A DNA stretch of 13,605 nucleotides from Paenibacillus sp. UBA6285 (lineage in GTDB: Bacteria > Bacillota > Bacilli > Paenibacillales > Paenibacillaceae): contig DJUJ01000225.1 in NCBI GenBank assembly GCA_002438345.1, positions 19,333-32,937 on the forward strand, written 5' to 3'. Positions 7,011-13,605 of this stretch are shown here, piece after piece; within the stretch, counting starts at the first letter, position 1, and the number at the start of each line of letters is the position of its first letter. The notes under the pieces were generated by a model. The model was not told the origin of the DNA and made no database searches. It worked only from the letters and a program-made list of their open reading frames with translations. The position numbers and the translations under genes were made by a program.

Positions 7011-7112
7011 TTACAAAATCACCCTTTTGGAATATTCCTTCAGCAACTCTATCATAATTCCTTGTTTATTCCAGTGACTGAATTTCACCAACTCAGGCGA
7101 ATGGTCTAGCAT
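7011..7112 (-). CDS. Short orphan ORF, possible gene fragment
   Basis: A 33-codon frame from ATG 7110-7112 to TAA 7011-7013 begins MLDHSPELVKFSHWNKQGIM and ends LLKEYSKRVIL. It stays open upstream to 7142. Its composition looks protein-like (amphipathic, balanced charges), but there is no Shine-Dalgarno site. I do not recognise it. It may be the tail of a lost gene, since it lies beside the broken stalk-domain gene and behind the ahpF terminator. Confidence 0.3.
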   Translation of the reverse strand: MLDHSPELVKFSHWNKQGIMIELLKEYSKRVIL

Positions 7113-7171
7113 TGAATAAATACTAGAATTGAGGAGTGCGTATCAGAGTCAACTAAACGAGAGGTGATAAT

Positions 7172-7220
7172 AAAAATAAAGGGTTCCACATATTAGTCTT
7201 ACCTAATATGTGGAACCCTT
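7172..7220 (-). terminator. Terminator of the ahpCF operon
   Basis: An 18-bp stem (7179-7196 against 7203-7220, core GGGTTCCACATATTA) encloses a six-base loop and on the minus strand runs into TTTATTTTTATTA. It lies 18 bases after the ahpF stop. The plus-strand side also has a weaker T stretch. Confidence 0.92.
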
Positions 7221-7238
7221 ATTTGATTCTTGTATCGA

Positions 7239-8768
7239 TTAATTGCGGATCAGATAATCAAATGCACCTAAAGCTGCAGTTGCACCAGACCCCATCGAAA
7301 TGATGATTTGTTTATAAGCACTATTAGTGCAATCGCCAGCAGCAAATACTCCTGGTACGTTGGTGGCGCCATGGCTATCTACAACAATCTCGCCTACACG
7401 AGTACGTTCAACCATGTCACCTAACCAATCTGTGTTTGGAACCAGACCGATCTGTACAAATACACCCTGCAATTCAATATGGTGAGTTTCTTCTGTCGCA
7501 CGATCGATATAAGAAATACCATCTACCTTATCTGTTCCGGTAATCTCTTTCGTTTGCACGTTCTTAAGTACAGTAACGTTAGGTAAGCTGTAGAGACGGT
7601 CTTGCAGTACAGCATCAGCTTTGAGCTCTGGAGCAAATTCCAGAACCGTTACATGCTTCACTATACCCGCAAGGTCAATAGCTGCTTCAATCCCTGAATT
7701 ACCGCCGCCGACAACGGCAACATCTTTACCTGCAAACAAAGGACCATCACAGTGTGGGCAGTAGGCTACACCTTTATTCTTGAATTCAGCTTCACCAGGC
7801 ACACCCATATTCCGCCAACGAGCGCCTGTCGACAGAATGACCGTCTTACTCTTTAGAACAGCGCCGTTCTCAAGTTCAACTTCAATCAAGTCATTCTTGT
7901 CTAAACGTGTAGCACGCTGTAATTTCATCACATCAATGCCATACTCTTTCACTTGCTCTTCGAGTTTAGCTACGAGCTGAGGACCTTCAATGTAATTTAC
8001 ACTGATAAAGTTCTCAATGCCAAGCGTGTCGTTAACCTGTCCGCCTAAGCGTTCAGCAACAATACCTGTGCGAATCCCTTTACGTGCCGCGTAAATTGCT
8101 GCACTTGCACCTGCTGGGCCACCGCCAACAACAAGCACATCATATGGAGCTTTATTGTCAAATTCTGATGCGTCCACAGTACTACCCATTTTAGCTAGAA
8201 TTTCTTCAACCGTCATACGACCACTTTCGAAGAATTCACCATTGAGGTAGACGCTTGGTACAGACATAATCTCTTTGCTTTCCACCTCTTCTTTGAATAC
8301 TCCACCGTCAATCATCGTATGGGTAATACCAGGATTAATGATACTCATTAGGTTCAATGCTTGTACGACATCAGGGCAATTATGACAGCTCAGGCTGATA
8401 TAAGATTCAAACTTGTATTCGCCACGAATGCTTTTGATCTGATCAATTACACTTTGCTCAACCTTAGGAGCTCTTCCGCTAACCTGCAATAGTGCCAATA
8501 CTAATGAAGTAAATTCGTGCCCTAACGGAGTTCCAGCAAAGGTTACGCCTGTATCTTCACCAACACGGTTTACGCTAAAACTTGGGGTTCTAGGTAATTC
8601 AGTTTTTTCCACTGTAATCCTAGTTGACATTATAGAAATTTCATCAACCAGCTGGGCCATCTCTTGAGATGCCTCGTCAGCGCCTGCACTGACTTTCAGT
8701 ACTACATCGCCTTCCAAGAGTTCTAGGTATTGGGCTAGTTGAGCTTTGATTTCTTGATCTAGTTTCAT
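7239..8768 (-). CDS. ahpF: Alkyl hydroperoxide reductase subunit F (flavoprotein disulfide reductase)
   Basis: AhpF passes electrons from NADH through FAD and two disulfide centres to AhpC. The 509-residue length equals that of typical Bacillus AhpF. The N-terminal tandem thioredoxin-like domain carries CHNC at 128-131 (CHNCPD), the centre that reduces AhpC. The thioredoxin-reductase-like part has the FAD loop GGGPAG at 215-220, the redox-active CPHC at 337-340, the NADH loop GGGNSG at 354-359 and the FAD-contacting GDC at 478-480. No key residue is missing. The ATG at 8766-8768 follows AGGAG. The gene starts 14 bases after the ahpC stop, so the two form an operon driven by the PerR-type promoter upstream of ahpC. 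Confidence 0.97.
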   Translation of the reverse strand: MKLDQEIKAQLAQYLELLEGDVVLKVSAGADEASQEMAQLVDEISIMSTRITVEKTELPRTPSFSVNRVGEDTGVTFAGTPLGHEFTSLVLALLQVSGRAPKVEQSVIDQIKSIRGEYKFESYISLSCHNCPDVVQALNLMSIINPGITHTMIDGGVFKEEVESKEIMSVPSVYLNGEFFESGRMTVEEILAKMGSTVDASEFDNKAPYDVLVVGGGPAGASAAIYAARKGIRTGIVAERLGGQVNDTLGIENFISVNYIEGPQLVAKLEEQVKEYGIDVMKLQRATRLDKNDLIEVELENGAVLKSKTVILSTGARWRNMGVPGEAEFKNKGVAYCPHCDGPLFAGKDVAVVGGGNSGIEAAIDLAGIVKHVTVLEFAPELKADAVLQDRLYSLPNVTVLKNVQTKEITGTDKVDGISYIDRATEETHHIELQGVFVQIGLVPNTDWLGDMVERTRVGEIVVDSHGATNVPGVFAAGDCTNSAYKQIIISMGSGATAALGAFDYLIRN

Positions 8769-8782
8769 ATAGCTTTCGCTCC

Positions 8783-9346
8783 TTAAATCTTACCTACAAG
8801 ATCGAGACTTGGTTTAAGTGTTTCAGCACCTTCAGACCATTTCGCTGGGCAAACTTCACCTGGATGATTACGTACATATTGTGCTGCTTTGATTTTGTTA
8901 ACAAGAGCACTAGCATCACGACCAATGCCACCAGCATTAATCTCAACCGTTTGGATAATACCGTCTGGATCAATGATGAATGTACCACGATCAGCAAGAC
9001 CGTCAGCTTCAATCAGAACATCAAAGTTACGGGAAACTACATGAGAAGGATCGCCGATCATAATGTATTTTACCTTGCCAATGGCTGCAGAGCTCTCATG
9101 CCATGCTTTATGTGTAAAGTGTGTATCTGTAGAAACGGAATATACTTCAACACCCAATTGTTTCAGTATTTCATATTGGTTCTGCAAATCTTCTAGTTCA
9201 GTTGGGCATACGAATGTGAAGTCAGCTGGGTAGAAGCAAACTACACTCCATTTACCTTTAAAGTTTTCTTCTGTAACATCGATGAATTTCCCATCTTGAA
9301 ATGCGCTTGCTTTGAATGGTAGGACTTCTGTTCCGATTAGTGACAT
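8783..9346 (-). CDS. ahpC: Alkyl hydroperoxide reductase subunit C (2-Cys peroxiredoxin)
   Basis: AhpC reduces H2O2, organic peroxides and peroxynitrite in the cytosol and is recycled by AhpF. The 187-residue protein has the peroxidatic Cys47 in FTFVCPTE and the resolving Cys166 in GEVCPAKW near the C-terminus, typical of AhpC1. I place the start at ATG 9344-9346, after AAGGAGA, because [11 protein letters not shown] is the normal family N-terminus. The frame stays open to 9406 but those 20 extra codons have no homology-like content or good site. It is first in the ahpC-ahpF operon. Confidence 0.97.
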   Translation of the reverse strand: MSLIGTEVLPFKASAFQDGKFIDVTEENFKGKWSVVCFYPADFTFVCPTELEDLQNQYEILKQLGVEVYSVSTDTHFTHKAWHESSAAIGKVKYIMIGDPSHVVSRNFDVLIEADGLADRGTFIIDPDGIIQTVEINAGGIGRDASALVNKIKAAQYVRNHPGEVCPAKWSEGAETLKPSLDLVGKI

Positions 9347-9428
9347 ATTATTTAAATCTCCTTTAAGTTTTATTTTTTTAGTGAATAGAATATTCAAGAT
9401 CTGCAATCATCACATATCTGAATACTAT

Positions 9429-9443
9429 TTATAATTATTATAA
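9429..9443. promoter_or_regulatory. PerR box over the ahpC -10 element
   Basis: TTATAATTATTATAA is an exact match to the Bacillus PerR consensus TTATAATnATTATAA (7-1-7 inverted repeat). It overlaps the whole -10, so Fe/Mn-loaded PerR would block polymerase until peroxide oxidises it. PerR itself is not encoded here. Confidence 0.9.
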
Positions 9444-9466
9444 TTAACCAAATTAAGGCCTGTCAA
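9437..9466 (-). promoter_or_regulatory. ahpCF promoter
   Basis: On the minus strand a perfect TTGACA (plus 9461-9466) and a perfect TATAAT (plus 9437-9442) are 18 bases apart. A strong promoter held by PerR fits an operon that must be highly induced by peroxide. The leader is about 85-90 bases. Confidence 0.88.
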
Positions 9467-9471
9467 GTTAT

Positions 9472-9486
9472 TTATAATAATTCTAA
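9472..9486. promoter_or_regulatory. Second PerR-like box upstream of the ahpC -35
   Basis: TTATAATAATTCTAA matches the PerR consensus at all but one specified base (C for A). It ends six bases upstream of the -35, and its centre is 43 bases, about four helical turns, from the first box, so both sites could lie on the same DNA face. Confidence 0.6.
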
Positions 9487-9488
9487 TA

Positions 9489-9503
9489 TGATAATCGTTG
9501 TCA
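9489..9503. promoter_or_regulatory. Fur-like 7-1-7 site
   Basis: TGATAATCGTTGTCA matches the Fur consensus TGATAATnATTATCA with two mismatches, and abuts the second PerR-like box. It could be a third Fur-family site or chance in AT-rich DNA. From here to 9623 I see no further feature, and no clear terminator for the kinase gene that ends at 9624. Confidence 0.35.
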
Positions 9504-9623
9504 GTCATCAAATGTTCATAGAAATTCCTTTCTTTCGGATTTAAACAAACATTGTAGTTAGAATATGGTTCGAACGCATTTATTAACTATTATGGTTTAG
9601 TTCACGCGTTTTATGTAGTTCAT

Positions 9624-10505
9624 TTACTCCGATTCGTAATCATCCACGATTAGGTTAACTATATTAAATGATTCTGCGGCTGCTTTTGGGTTGGAATTTT
9701 TATTTCCATTGTATGTGATCAGCGCTTTCCACAAAGCCCACCCTCTTGCTCTGTTCCAAGTCTCTTCATCCATATTTAATACATCCTTGAATACCTTTCT
9801 ACTATCCTTATCAAAAAAAGTCCAAGCCATTGCCGCATCACAAGCAGGATCGCCTACACCCAAGATTCCGAAATCAATGACTGCACATAGCTTTCCATCT
9901 TTAACTAGTAAATTCCCTGGTGCGATATCTCCATGAACCCAAACTGGCTTGGAGTTCCATTCAGATTCTAGTGCCAGTTCCCACATTTCTTGTATTATGT
10001 CTTCATTAAAAATATCTTTATTATGCTCAATGGCATGTCTAGACTCTTCATCATAAACAGCTAAAGATCCGCCTCTAAAGAAATTATGCTCTCCTGCTAA
10101 AGGTCCCCCACTAGCATCAATGGATTGTAATTCTAATAAGAATGCCCCCAAATCTCTTGCAAACTGATTAAGATCATTAATATTTTGGTGTGTTAATGTC
10201 TCTCCTTCTACCCACTTATTGATAGACCAAGGCAATGGATATTCTTCGTTAGGCTTCCCTTTGGCTAAGGGTACTTGAATAGGTAACGTGAGTTTTTTAC
10301 TTAATATGGGCAACCATAGTTGCTCTTTCTCTACTTGTGGAGCATAAGCTGCTGCACTTGGTAACCTCACACTCATATGTTCACCTAAATGAAAAGTTCG
10401 ATTATCATTCCCACTGAATTTTACAGGTCTAATCTCTAAATCGGACCACTCTGGAAATTGTTCATTTATTAATCTTGCAACTAAATCGACGGTTATTGTA
10501 TTCAT
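9624..10505 (-). CDS. Aminoglycoside phosphotransferase (APH) family kinase
   Basis: A 293-residue APH/choline-kinase-fold protein (PF01636) that would transfer phosphate from ATP or GTP to a small hydroxylated substrate. The catalytic loop HGDIAPGN (His192, Asp194, Asn198) and the metal-binding IDFG (Asp212), followed by GVGDPACD, are intact. The N-terminal lobe contains RLPSAAAY and KWVEGE. I start at ATG 10503-10505 because GAGAGGTG lies just upstream; an in-frame ATG 18 bases earlier would place this site inside the gene. The family includes aminoglycoside and macrolide kinases but also many housekeeping members, so resistance is not shown. The gene is divergent from ydeI and stands alone. 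Confidence 0.85.
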   Translation of the reverse strand: MNTITVDLVARLINEQFPEWSDLEIRPVKFSGNDNRTFHLGEHMSVRLPSAAAYAPQVEKEQLWLPILSKKLTLPIQVPLAKGKPNEEYPLPWSINKWVEGETLTHQNINDLNQFARDLGAFLLELQSIDASGGPLAGEHNFFRGGSLAVYDEESRHAIEHNKDIFNEDIIQEMWELALESEWNSKPVWVHGDIAPGNLLVKDGKLCAVIDFGILGVGDPACDAAMAWTFFDKDSRKVFKDVLNMDEETWNRARGWALWKALITYNGNKNSNPKAAAESFNIVNLIVDDYESE

Positions 10506-10585
10506 AAAACACCTCTCTAACATAAGTTTTACTAGCCATTTTCAGAAGAGACATCTACTATTATGTTAGCCTTACTGTTGTCTGT

Positions 10586-10666
10586 ATGCAAACTATACAA
10601 TTAGATCAGCCAGAAAAGGGAAAAGCTAAACAAGTAGAAGTTGAAAATGAAAATGAACTTTTTTGA
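10586..10666 (+). CDS. Very short ORF upstream of ydeI, doubtful
   Basis: A 26-codon frame begins MQTIQLDQPEKGKAKQVEVE and stops at TGA 10664-10666. Its charged composition looks protein-like, and the frame is open upstream for at least 12 codons. There is no ribosome binding site. It could be a leftover gene tail or chance. Confidence 0.2.
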   Translation: MQTIQLDQPEKGKAKQVEVENENELF

Positions 10667-10704
10667 AAACTCAATATTATTATGAGGAAGAAGGGCGTTC
10701 CTTA

Positions 10705-11298
10705 ATGACAAACCATAAAACGAATCCTAAGGTTGATGGATTTTTAAGTAAAGCAAAACAGTGGCAGGAAGAATATGTGAAGTTGAGAAATATCGTTCTT
10801 GACTGTGGACTGACCGAAGATTTTAAATGGATGCATCCTTGTTACACTTTTGAGAACAAAAACATAGTCTTAATCCATGGATTTAAAGAATATTGTGCAC
10901 TACTGTTTCATAAAGGCACCTTGTTAAAGGATGCCCATGGGATTCTAATTCAACAAACGGAGAATGTACAGGCAGCGCGCCAGATTCGGTTCACCAATGC
11001 TCAAGAGATCATTGAAAAAGAAAACATCATAAAAGACTATATTTATGAAGCCATCGAAGTTGAAAAAGCTGGTTTGGAAGTGGAATTTAAAAAGAATACA
11101 GATTTCATCATTCCTGATGAATTTCAAAATAAACTCGATGAAATGCCTGCCTTGAAAACTGCTTTTGAGGCCTTGACACCCGGGCGGCAAAGAGCATACC
11201 TTCATCATTTTTCTGAGCCCAAGCAATCCAAAACTCGAGTGTCTAGGGTTGAAAAATGGATGCCACAAATTCTGAGTGGAAAAGGATTAAATGATTAG
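10705..11298 (+). CDS. ydeI: YdeI-family protein (DUF1801-type, YdeI/OmpD-associated)
   Basis: The 197-residue product from ATG 10705 begins MTNHKTNPKVDGFLSKAKQW, and both length and sequence style fit B. subtilis YdeI-like proteins. The N-terminal half has the DUF1801-type core (DFKWMHPCYT, IVLIHGFKEYCALLFHKG at about residues 40-75). The C-terminal part has ALTPGRQRAYLHHFSEPKQS, the motif usual for the YdeI tail. Related proteins are cytosolic with frataxin-like fold, and a role in iron handling has been proposed for some; the function here is unknown. A TTG at 10663 would add 14 residues, but ATG 10705 has an AAGGG site and the family N-terminus. It is the only solid plus-strand gene. Confidence 0.88.
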   Translation: MTNHKTNPKVDGFLSKAKQWQEEYVKLRNIVLDCGLTEDFKWMHPCYTFENKNIVLIHGFKEYCALLFHKGTLLKDAHGILIQQTENVQAARQIRFTNAQEIIEKENIIKDYIYEAIEVEKAGLEVEFKKNTDFIIPDEFQNKLDEMPALKTAFEALTPGRQRAYLHHFSEPKQSKTRVSRVEKWMPQILSGKGLND

Positions 11299-11313
11299 GA
11301 GCTTTTTAAATAG

Positions 11314-11369
11314 GAAGAAGCAACCTTAGTACAGTGGAAATTCCGAACTGAGGTTGCTTCTTCTTTTTT
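11314..11369 (+). terminator. Terminator of ydeI
   Basis: A 16-bp stem, GAAGAAGCAACCTTAG against CTGAGGTTGCTTCTTC (one G-U pair), encloses an 18-base loop and is followed by TTTTTT. It sits 15 bases after the ydeI stop. The convergent amylase gene may also use the stem, though its minus-strand T run is weak. Confidence 0.92.
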
Positions 11370-11389
11370 AACAAAGACAGACTTTTATT

Positions 11390-13605
11390 CTACTTCAGGT
11401 AGGTTCCTGTCACTCCAATTCCACCGCTACCGTTCAATACATACACCCGTGCATTTCCTTTACCGGAGCAGGTTATTGTGATCGCACCGTTGGTAACGGT
11501 TTTGGTATCACCAGTCACTGCATCCACATAAGTTCCGTTCGGAATTCCGGTAAATGTCGCATTTCCCGAAATCGTAACTAATGCAAAGCTATCAATACCT
11601 TTGGAGCTGTCGGTGTATCTTCTTTTAAACGCCAAATCACCTGATACATTTTCTGTGGAATACTGGCCTTTTTGCAAGGCTGGAACCGCTCTTCTAATTA
11701 GATTGAGTTGTCTGATATGTTTGCCCAAAGGATAGTTCAATGAATCGGCAAGTGTGCCGGTAGCATTTGTATATTTACCGTAGTCCTGAACCGTAACGCT
11801 ACCCTCGATGTGATCTCCGAAGTAAGCACGCCCGGTTGAGCTGAGCGGTGCATTTGGACCTACATCGATGACTGATCCTTTTTTGAATTCAACTTCAGAA
11901 CCATAGTAGATCGCAGGTATTCCTCGGAAGGTGAACATCAGAGCAAGATTCTCAGCCCATGTGTCTTGTGTCCCTCCAAATCTTTGATTTTCTGGTGCTT
12001 GGTCAGGTGCATAGTCATGAGAATCAATATAAGTTACATTCCAGGTAGCATCGTTATAGAATTGATCACCGCTCTTCATACTGAATGCTTCCTGTGCAGT
12101 CTTGAACGCCCAATGCATCGGAAAGTCAATAACGTCCATCCCCGATTTCATCGAATAGTCAGGCGCGTGATAATTATTGCCTATTAAAAAAGCATTGTTC
12201 GAGGTTGGCTGCCCTGCTGTAGTAGAGTTATCTGCCCACTCTTGTTCCACAGACAGCTTGTTGGAAGCGTAGTCATTTTGTCCATCACCCGGGTAGGCTT
12301 TCGAGCTTTTCCATGTATAGAATGGAGTCGATATTGCCGGAATCCCACTGTTCCATACATCTCTGTACCGAGTAGCCACTTCACCAAAGACAAAGAAGTT
12401 TGAGCCCCCTCTTGTTTTCCAAGCAGGAACAAAGTACTTATTAAAAATATACCGGCTCACATGCTTCACAGTATCGACCCGGAAAGCATCAACACCCATG
12501 TCGATATATTGATTATAGCTGTCAATTAGATACTGATTAACTACTGGATTTTCCGTATTCAAGTCCACAGCATCTCCTGCAATCTGTCCTGTCTGTACGG
12601 TGTAAGATTCCCAGGAAAGACTTTTTTCGGTATGGTAAATGTTATTGTTGGTATCCGCATTTTTCATGATTGCGAGTCTTGCCTGATATTGTTGATCAGG
12701 GGTCATCGTATCATAGTTAGCTGGCAGCTTATCCGTAATTTTGATCATGTTATTCACGGTGTCCGCTGCAGTTGGATCTTTCTTGAACATAGGTAACAGA
12801 TTCTCTTCCCCAAAATTACCGGTATGATTAACTACGACATCCTGAATAACCTTTATGCCTTTGGCATGAGCCGCATTGATCAATTCCTGATAAGAGGCTC
12901 CCGCTGATTCATACCTTGGATCTACTTTGGCAAAGTTTATCGCATGGTAACCATGATAATCATACCCGCTGGCAATCTGCACAACTGGCGTAATCCAAAT
13001 GGCACTGAATCCAAGGGCTTTGATGTAGTCGAGCTTTTGGATCAGTCCCTTAAAGTCACCTCTCCAAGCTGGGTCTGAATCCGGATTTCCTGCCTTGGCA
13101 TCCTCCCATGAATGCACATTGTTACTAGGATCACCATCATAGAATCGAGAAGTAATCACGAAATAAATGGTGTCTTCACGGAAATCGCCTTTATTTCCAA
13201 TCGTGTAGATAAAGCTTTGTTTCGTTTCATTTCCGGCACCATCGATTACCAGAAATTTCAGTGTCGTCGTCTTGTTAATAAGAATGGACGGTCCTGGCAG
13301 AGCAGTTAAAGCATTTCCAGAGATATAGACATTTGAGTTAGTCGTTGGTTCCGTACCATTATCCGTGTAGTATGCTGTGGTCGTTGCCGCTTTGTTATCT
13401 TTGATATTAAAAGATACGGTAACCGCAGAACTTGAATTCCCAACAGGCAAATTTGCTGTTATGGTTGGGGCTTGTAGGTCGATGTTTAAGTCAATAACAT
13501 ATGCAAAAGTGCCTACATTGCCTGCTTGACCGATGGAGTTAACACCAAAAGCCTTGATAGTCATAGTAGATGCTACTTGGATTGGAGTGGTGTACAAGGT
13601 AGAAG
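11390..13605 (-). CDS. Alpha-amylase (GH13), secreted, 5' end outside the window
   Basis: The frame is open to the window edge, so the true start and signal peptide are missing; a TTG at 13595-13597 is internal, not a start. About 738 codons are visible. Counting from that TTG as 1, residues 1-35 are the end of one and 43-133 a complete chitobiase-C/Ig-like module (YYTDNGTEPTTNSNVYISG). The GH13 domain runs from about 138 to 645. Its motifs are DVVVNHTG (253-260), GVDAFRVD with nucleophile Asp375, FVFGEV with acid/base Glu406, and YIDSHD with Asp528, where S replaces the more usual N. The rest is a beta-sandwich domain C. It would hydrolyse alpha-1,4-glucan outside the cell; cyclodextrin or pullulan specificity cannot be excluded. 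It converges on ydeI. Confidence 0.93.
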   Translation of the reverse strand, partial: STLYTTPIQVASTMTIKAFGVNSIGQAGNVGTFAYVIDLNIDLQAPTITANLPVGNSSSAVTVSFNIKDNKAATTTAYYTDNGTEPTTNSNVYISGNALTALPGPSILINKTTTLKFLVIDGAGNETKQSFIYTIGNKGDFREDTIYFVITSRFYDGDPSNNVHSWEDAKAGNPDSDPAWRGDFKGLIQKLDYIKALGFSAIWITPVVQIASGYDYHGYHAINFAKVDPRYESAGASYQELINAAHAKGIKVIQDVVVNHTGNFGEENLLPMFKKDPTAADTVNNMIKITDKLPANYDTMTPDQQYQARLAIMKNADTNNNIYHTEKSLSWESYTVQTGQIAGDAVDLNTENPVVNQYLIDSYNQYIDMGVDAFRVDTVKHVSRYIFNKYFVPAWKTRGGSNFFVFGEVATRYRDVWNSGIPAISTPFYTWKSSKAYPGDGQNDYASNKLSVEQEWADNSTTAGQPTSNNAFLIGNNYHAPDYSMKSGMDVIDFPMHWAFKTAQEAFSMKSGDQFYNDATWNVTYIDSHDYAPDQAPENQRFGGTQDTWAENLALMFTFRGIPAIYYGSEVEFKKGSVIDVGPNAPLSSTGRAYFGDHIEGSVTVQDYGKYTNATGTLADSLNYPLGKHIRQLNLIRRAVPALQKGQYSTENVSGDLAFKRRYTDSSKGIDSFALVTISGNATFTGIPNGTYVDAVTGDTKTVTNGAITITCSGKGNARVYVLNGSGGIGVTGTYLK

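Noticed and set aside
9347..9406. A longer ahpC start adding 20 residues
   Set aside because: The family N-terminus MSLIG begins at 9346 and has its own AAGGAGA site; the extension would include that site.
9624..10505. Calling the APH-fold gene an antibiotic resistance gene
   Set aside because: The kinase motifs are shared by many non-resistance members, and nothing in the context (mobile element, resistance cluster) supports it.
10663..10704. TTG start adding 14 residues to the ydeI homologue
   Set aside because: The ATG at 10705 gives the family-typical N-terminus and length, with an acceptable upstream site.

Overview
The window looks like chromosomal DNA from a low- to mid-GC Gram-positive spore-former of the Bacillales, most likely Paenibacillus or a close relative. 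This is an inference from strong AGGAGG-type ribosome binding sites, the CsoR/CopA copper system, a PerR-type ahpCF promoter, a YdeI homologue, a copper-amine-oxidase-N-like stalk domain (common in Paenibacillus), and a large modular extracellular amylase. Nearly everything is on the minus strand; only the ydeI-like gene is clearly on the plus strand. I see no tRNA, rRNA, CRISPR array, insertion sequence or phage gene.

Layout, left to right. (1) 1-3700 is a copper block read leftwards: csoR (copper-sensing repressor), a decayed remnant of a DUF326/Csp-type cysteine-rich copper-binding protein, copA (Cu+-exporting P1B ATPase with two metal-binding domains), then a small frameshifted gene behind copA, ended by a terminator. 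Three related C-tract motifs lie upstream of csoR, the remnant and copA. In the csoR and copA promoters the motif overlaps the spacer between -35 and -10, as expected for CsoR autoregulation and control of its regulon. (2) 3707-4850 is a CzcD-like zinc/cadmium/cobalt exporter with a very His-rich N-terminus. Its near-consensus promoter is covered at the start site by an ArsR/SmtB-type inverted repeat nested in a 62-bp interrupted palindrome. (3) 4913-5692 is deoD (purine nucleoside phosphorylase) with its terminator. (4) 5840-7112 is a decay zone: one long secreted-type gene (propeller-like part plus C-terminal stalk domain) broken by three frameshifts and a nonsense codon, and a 33-codon orphan ORF. 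(5) 7172-9503 is the peroxide-detoxifying ahpC-ahpF operon, with a perfect 15-bp PerR box over its -10 element, a second 14/15 box upstream and a Fur-like 15-mer further out. (6) 9624-11369 holds an APH-fold kinase and, divergently, a YdeI homologue with a strong terminator. (7) 11390 to the right edge is the 3' part of a GH13 alpha-amylase whose N-terminus lies outside the window.

Functionally, much of the window concerns metal and peroxide homeostasis: Cu+ export under CsoR, divalent-cation export under an unseen ArsR-family sensor, and peroxide reduction under an unseen PerR. No complete undescribed system is evident. The most informative features are regulatory: repeated CsoR-like sites, one still standing in front of a dead gene; the nested operator palindrome of the cation exporter; and the stacked PerR/Fur-like sites.
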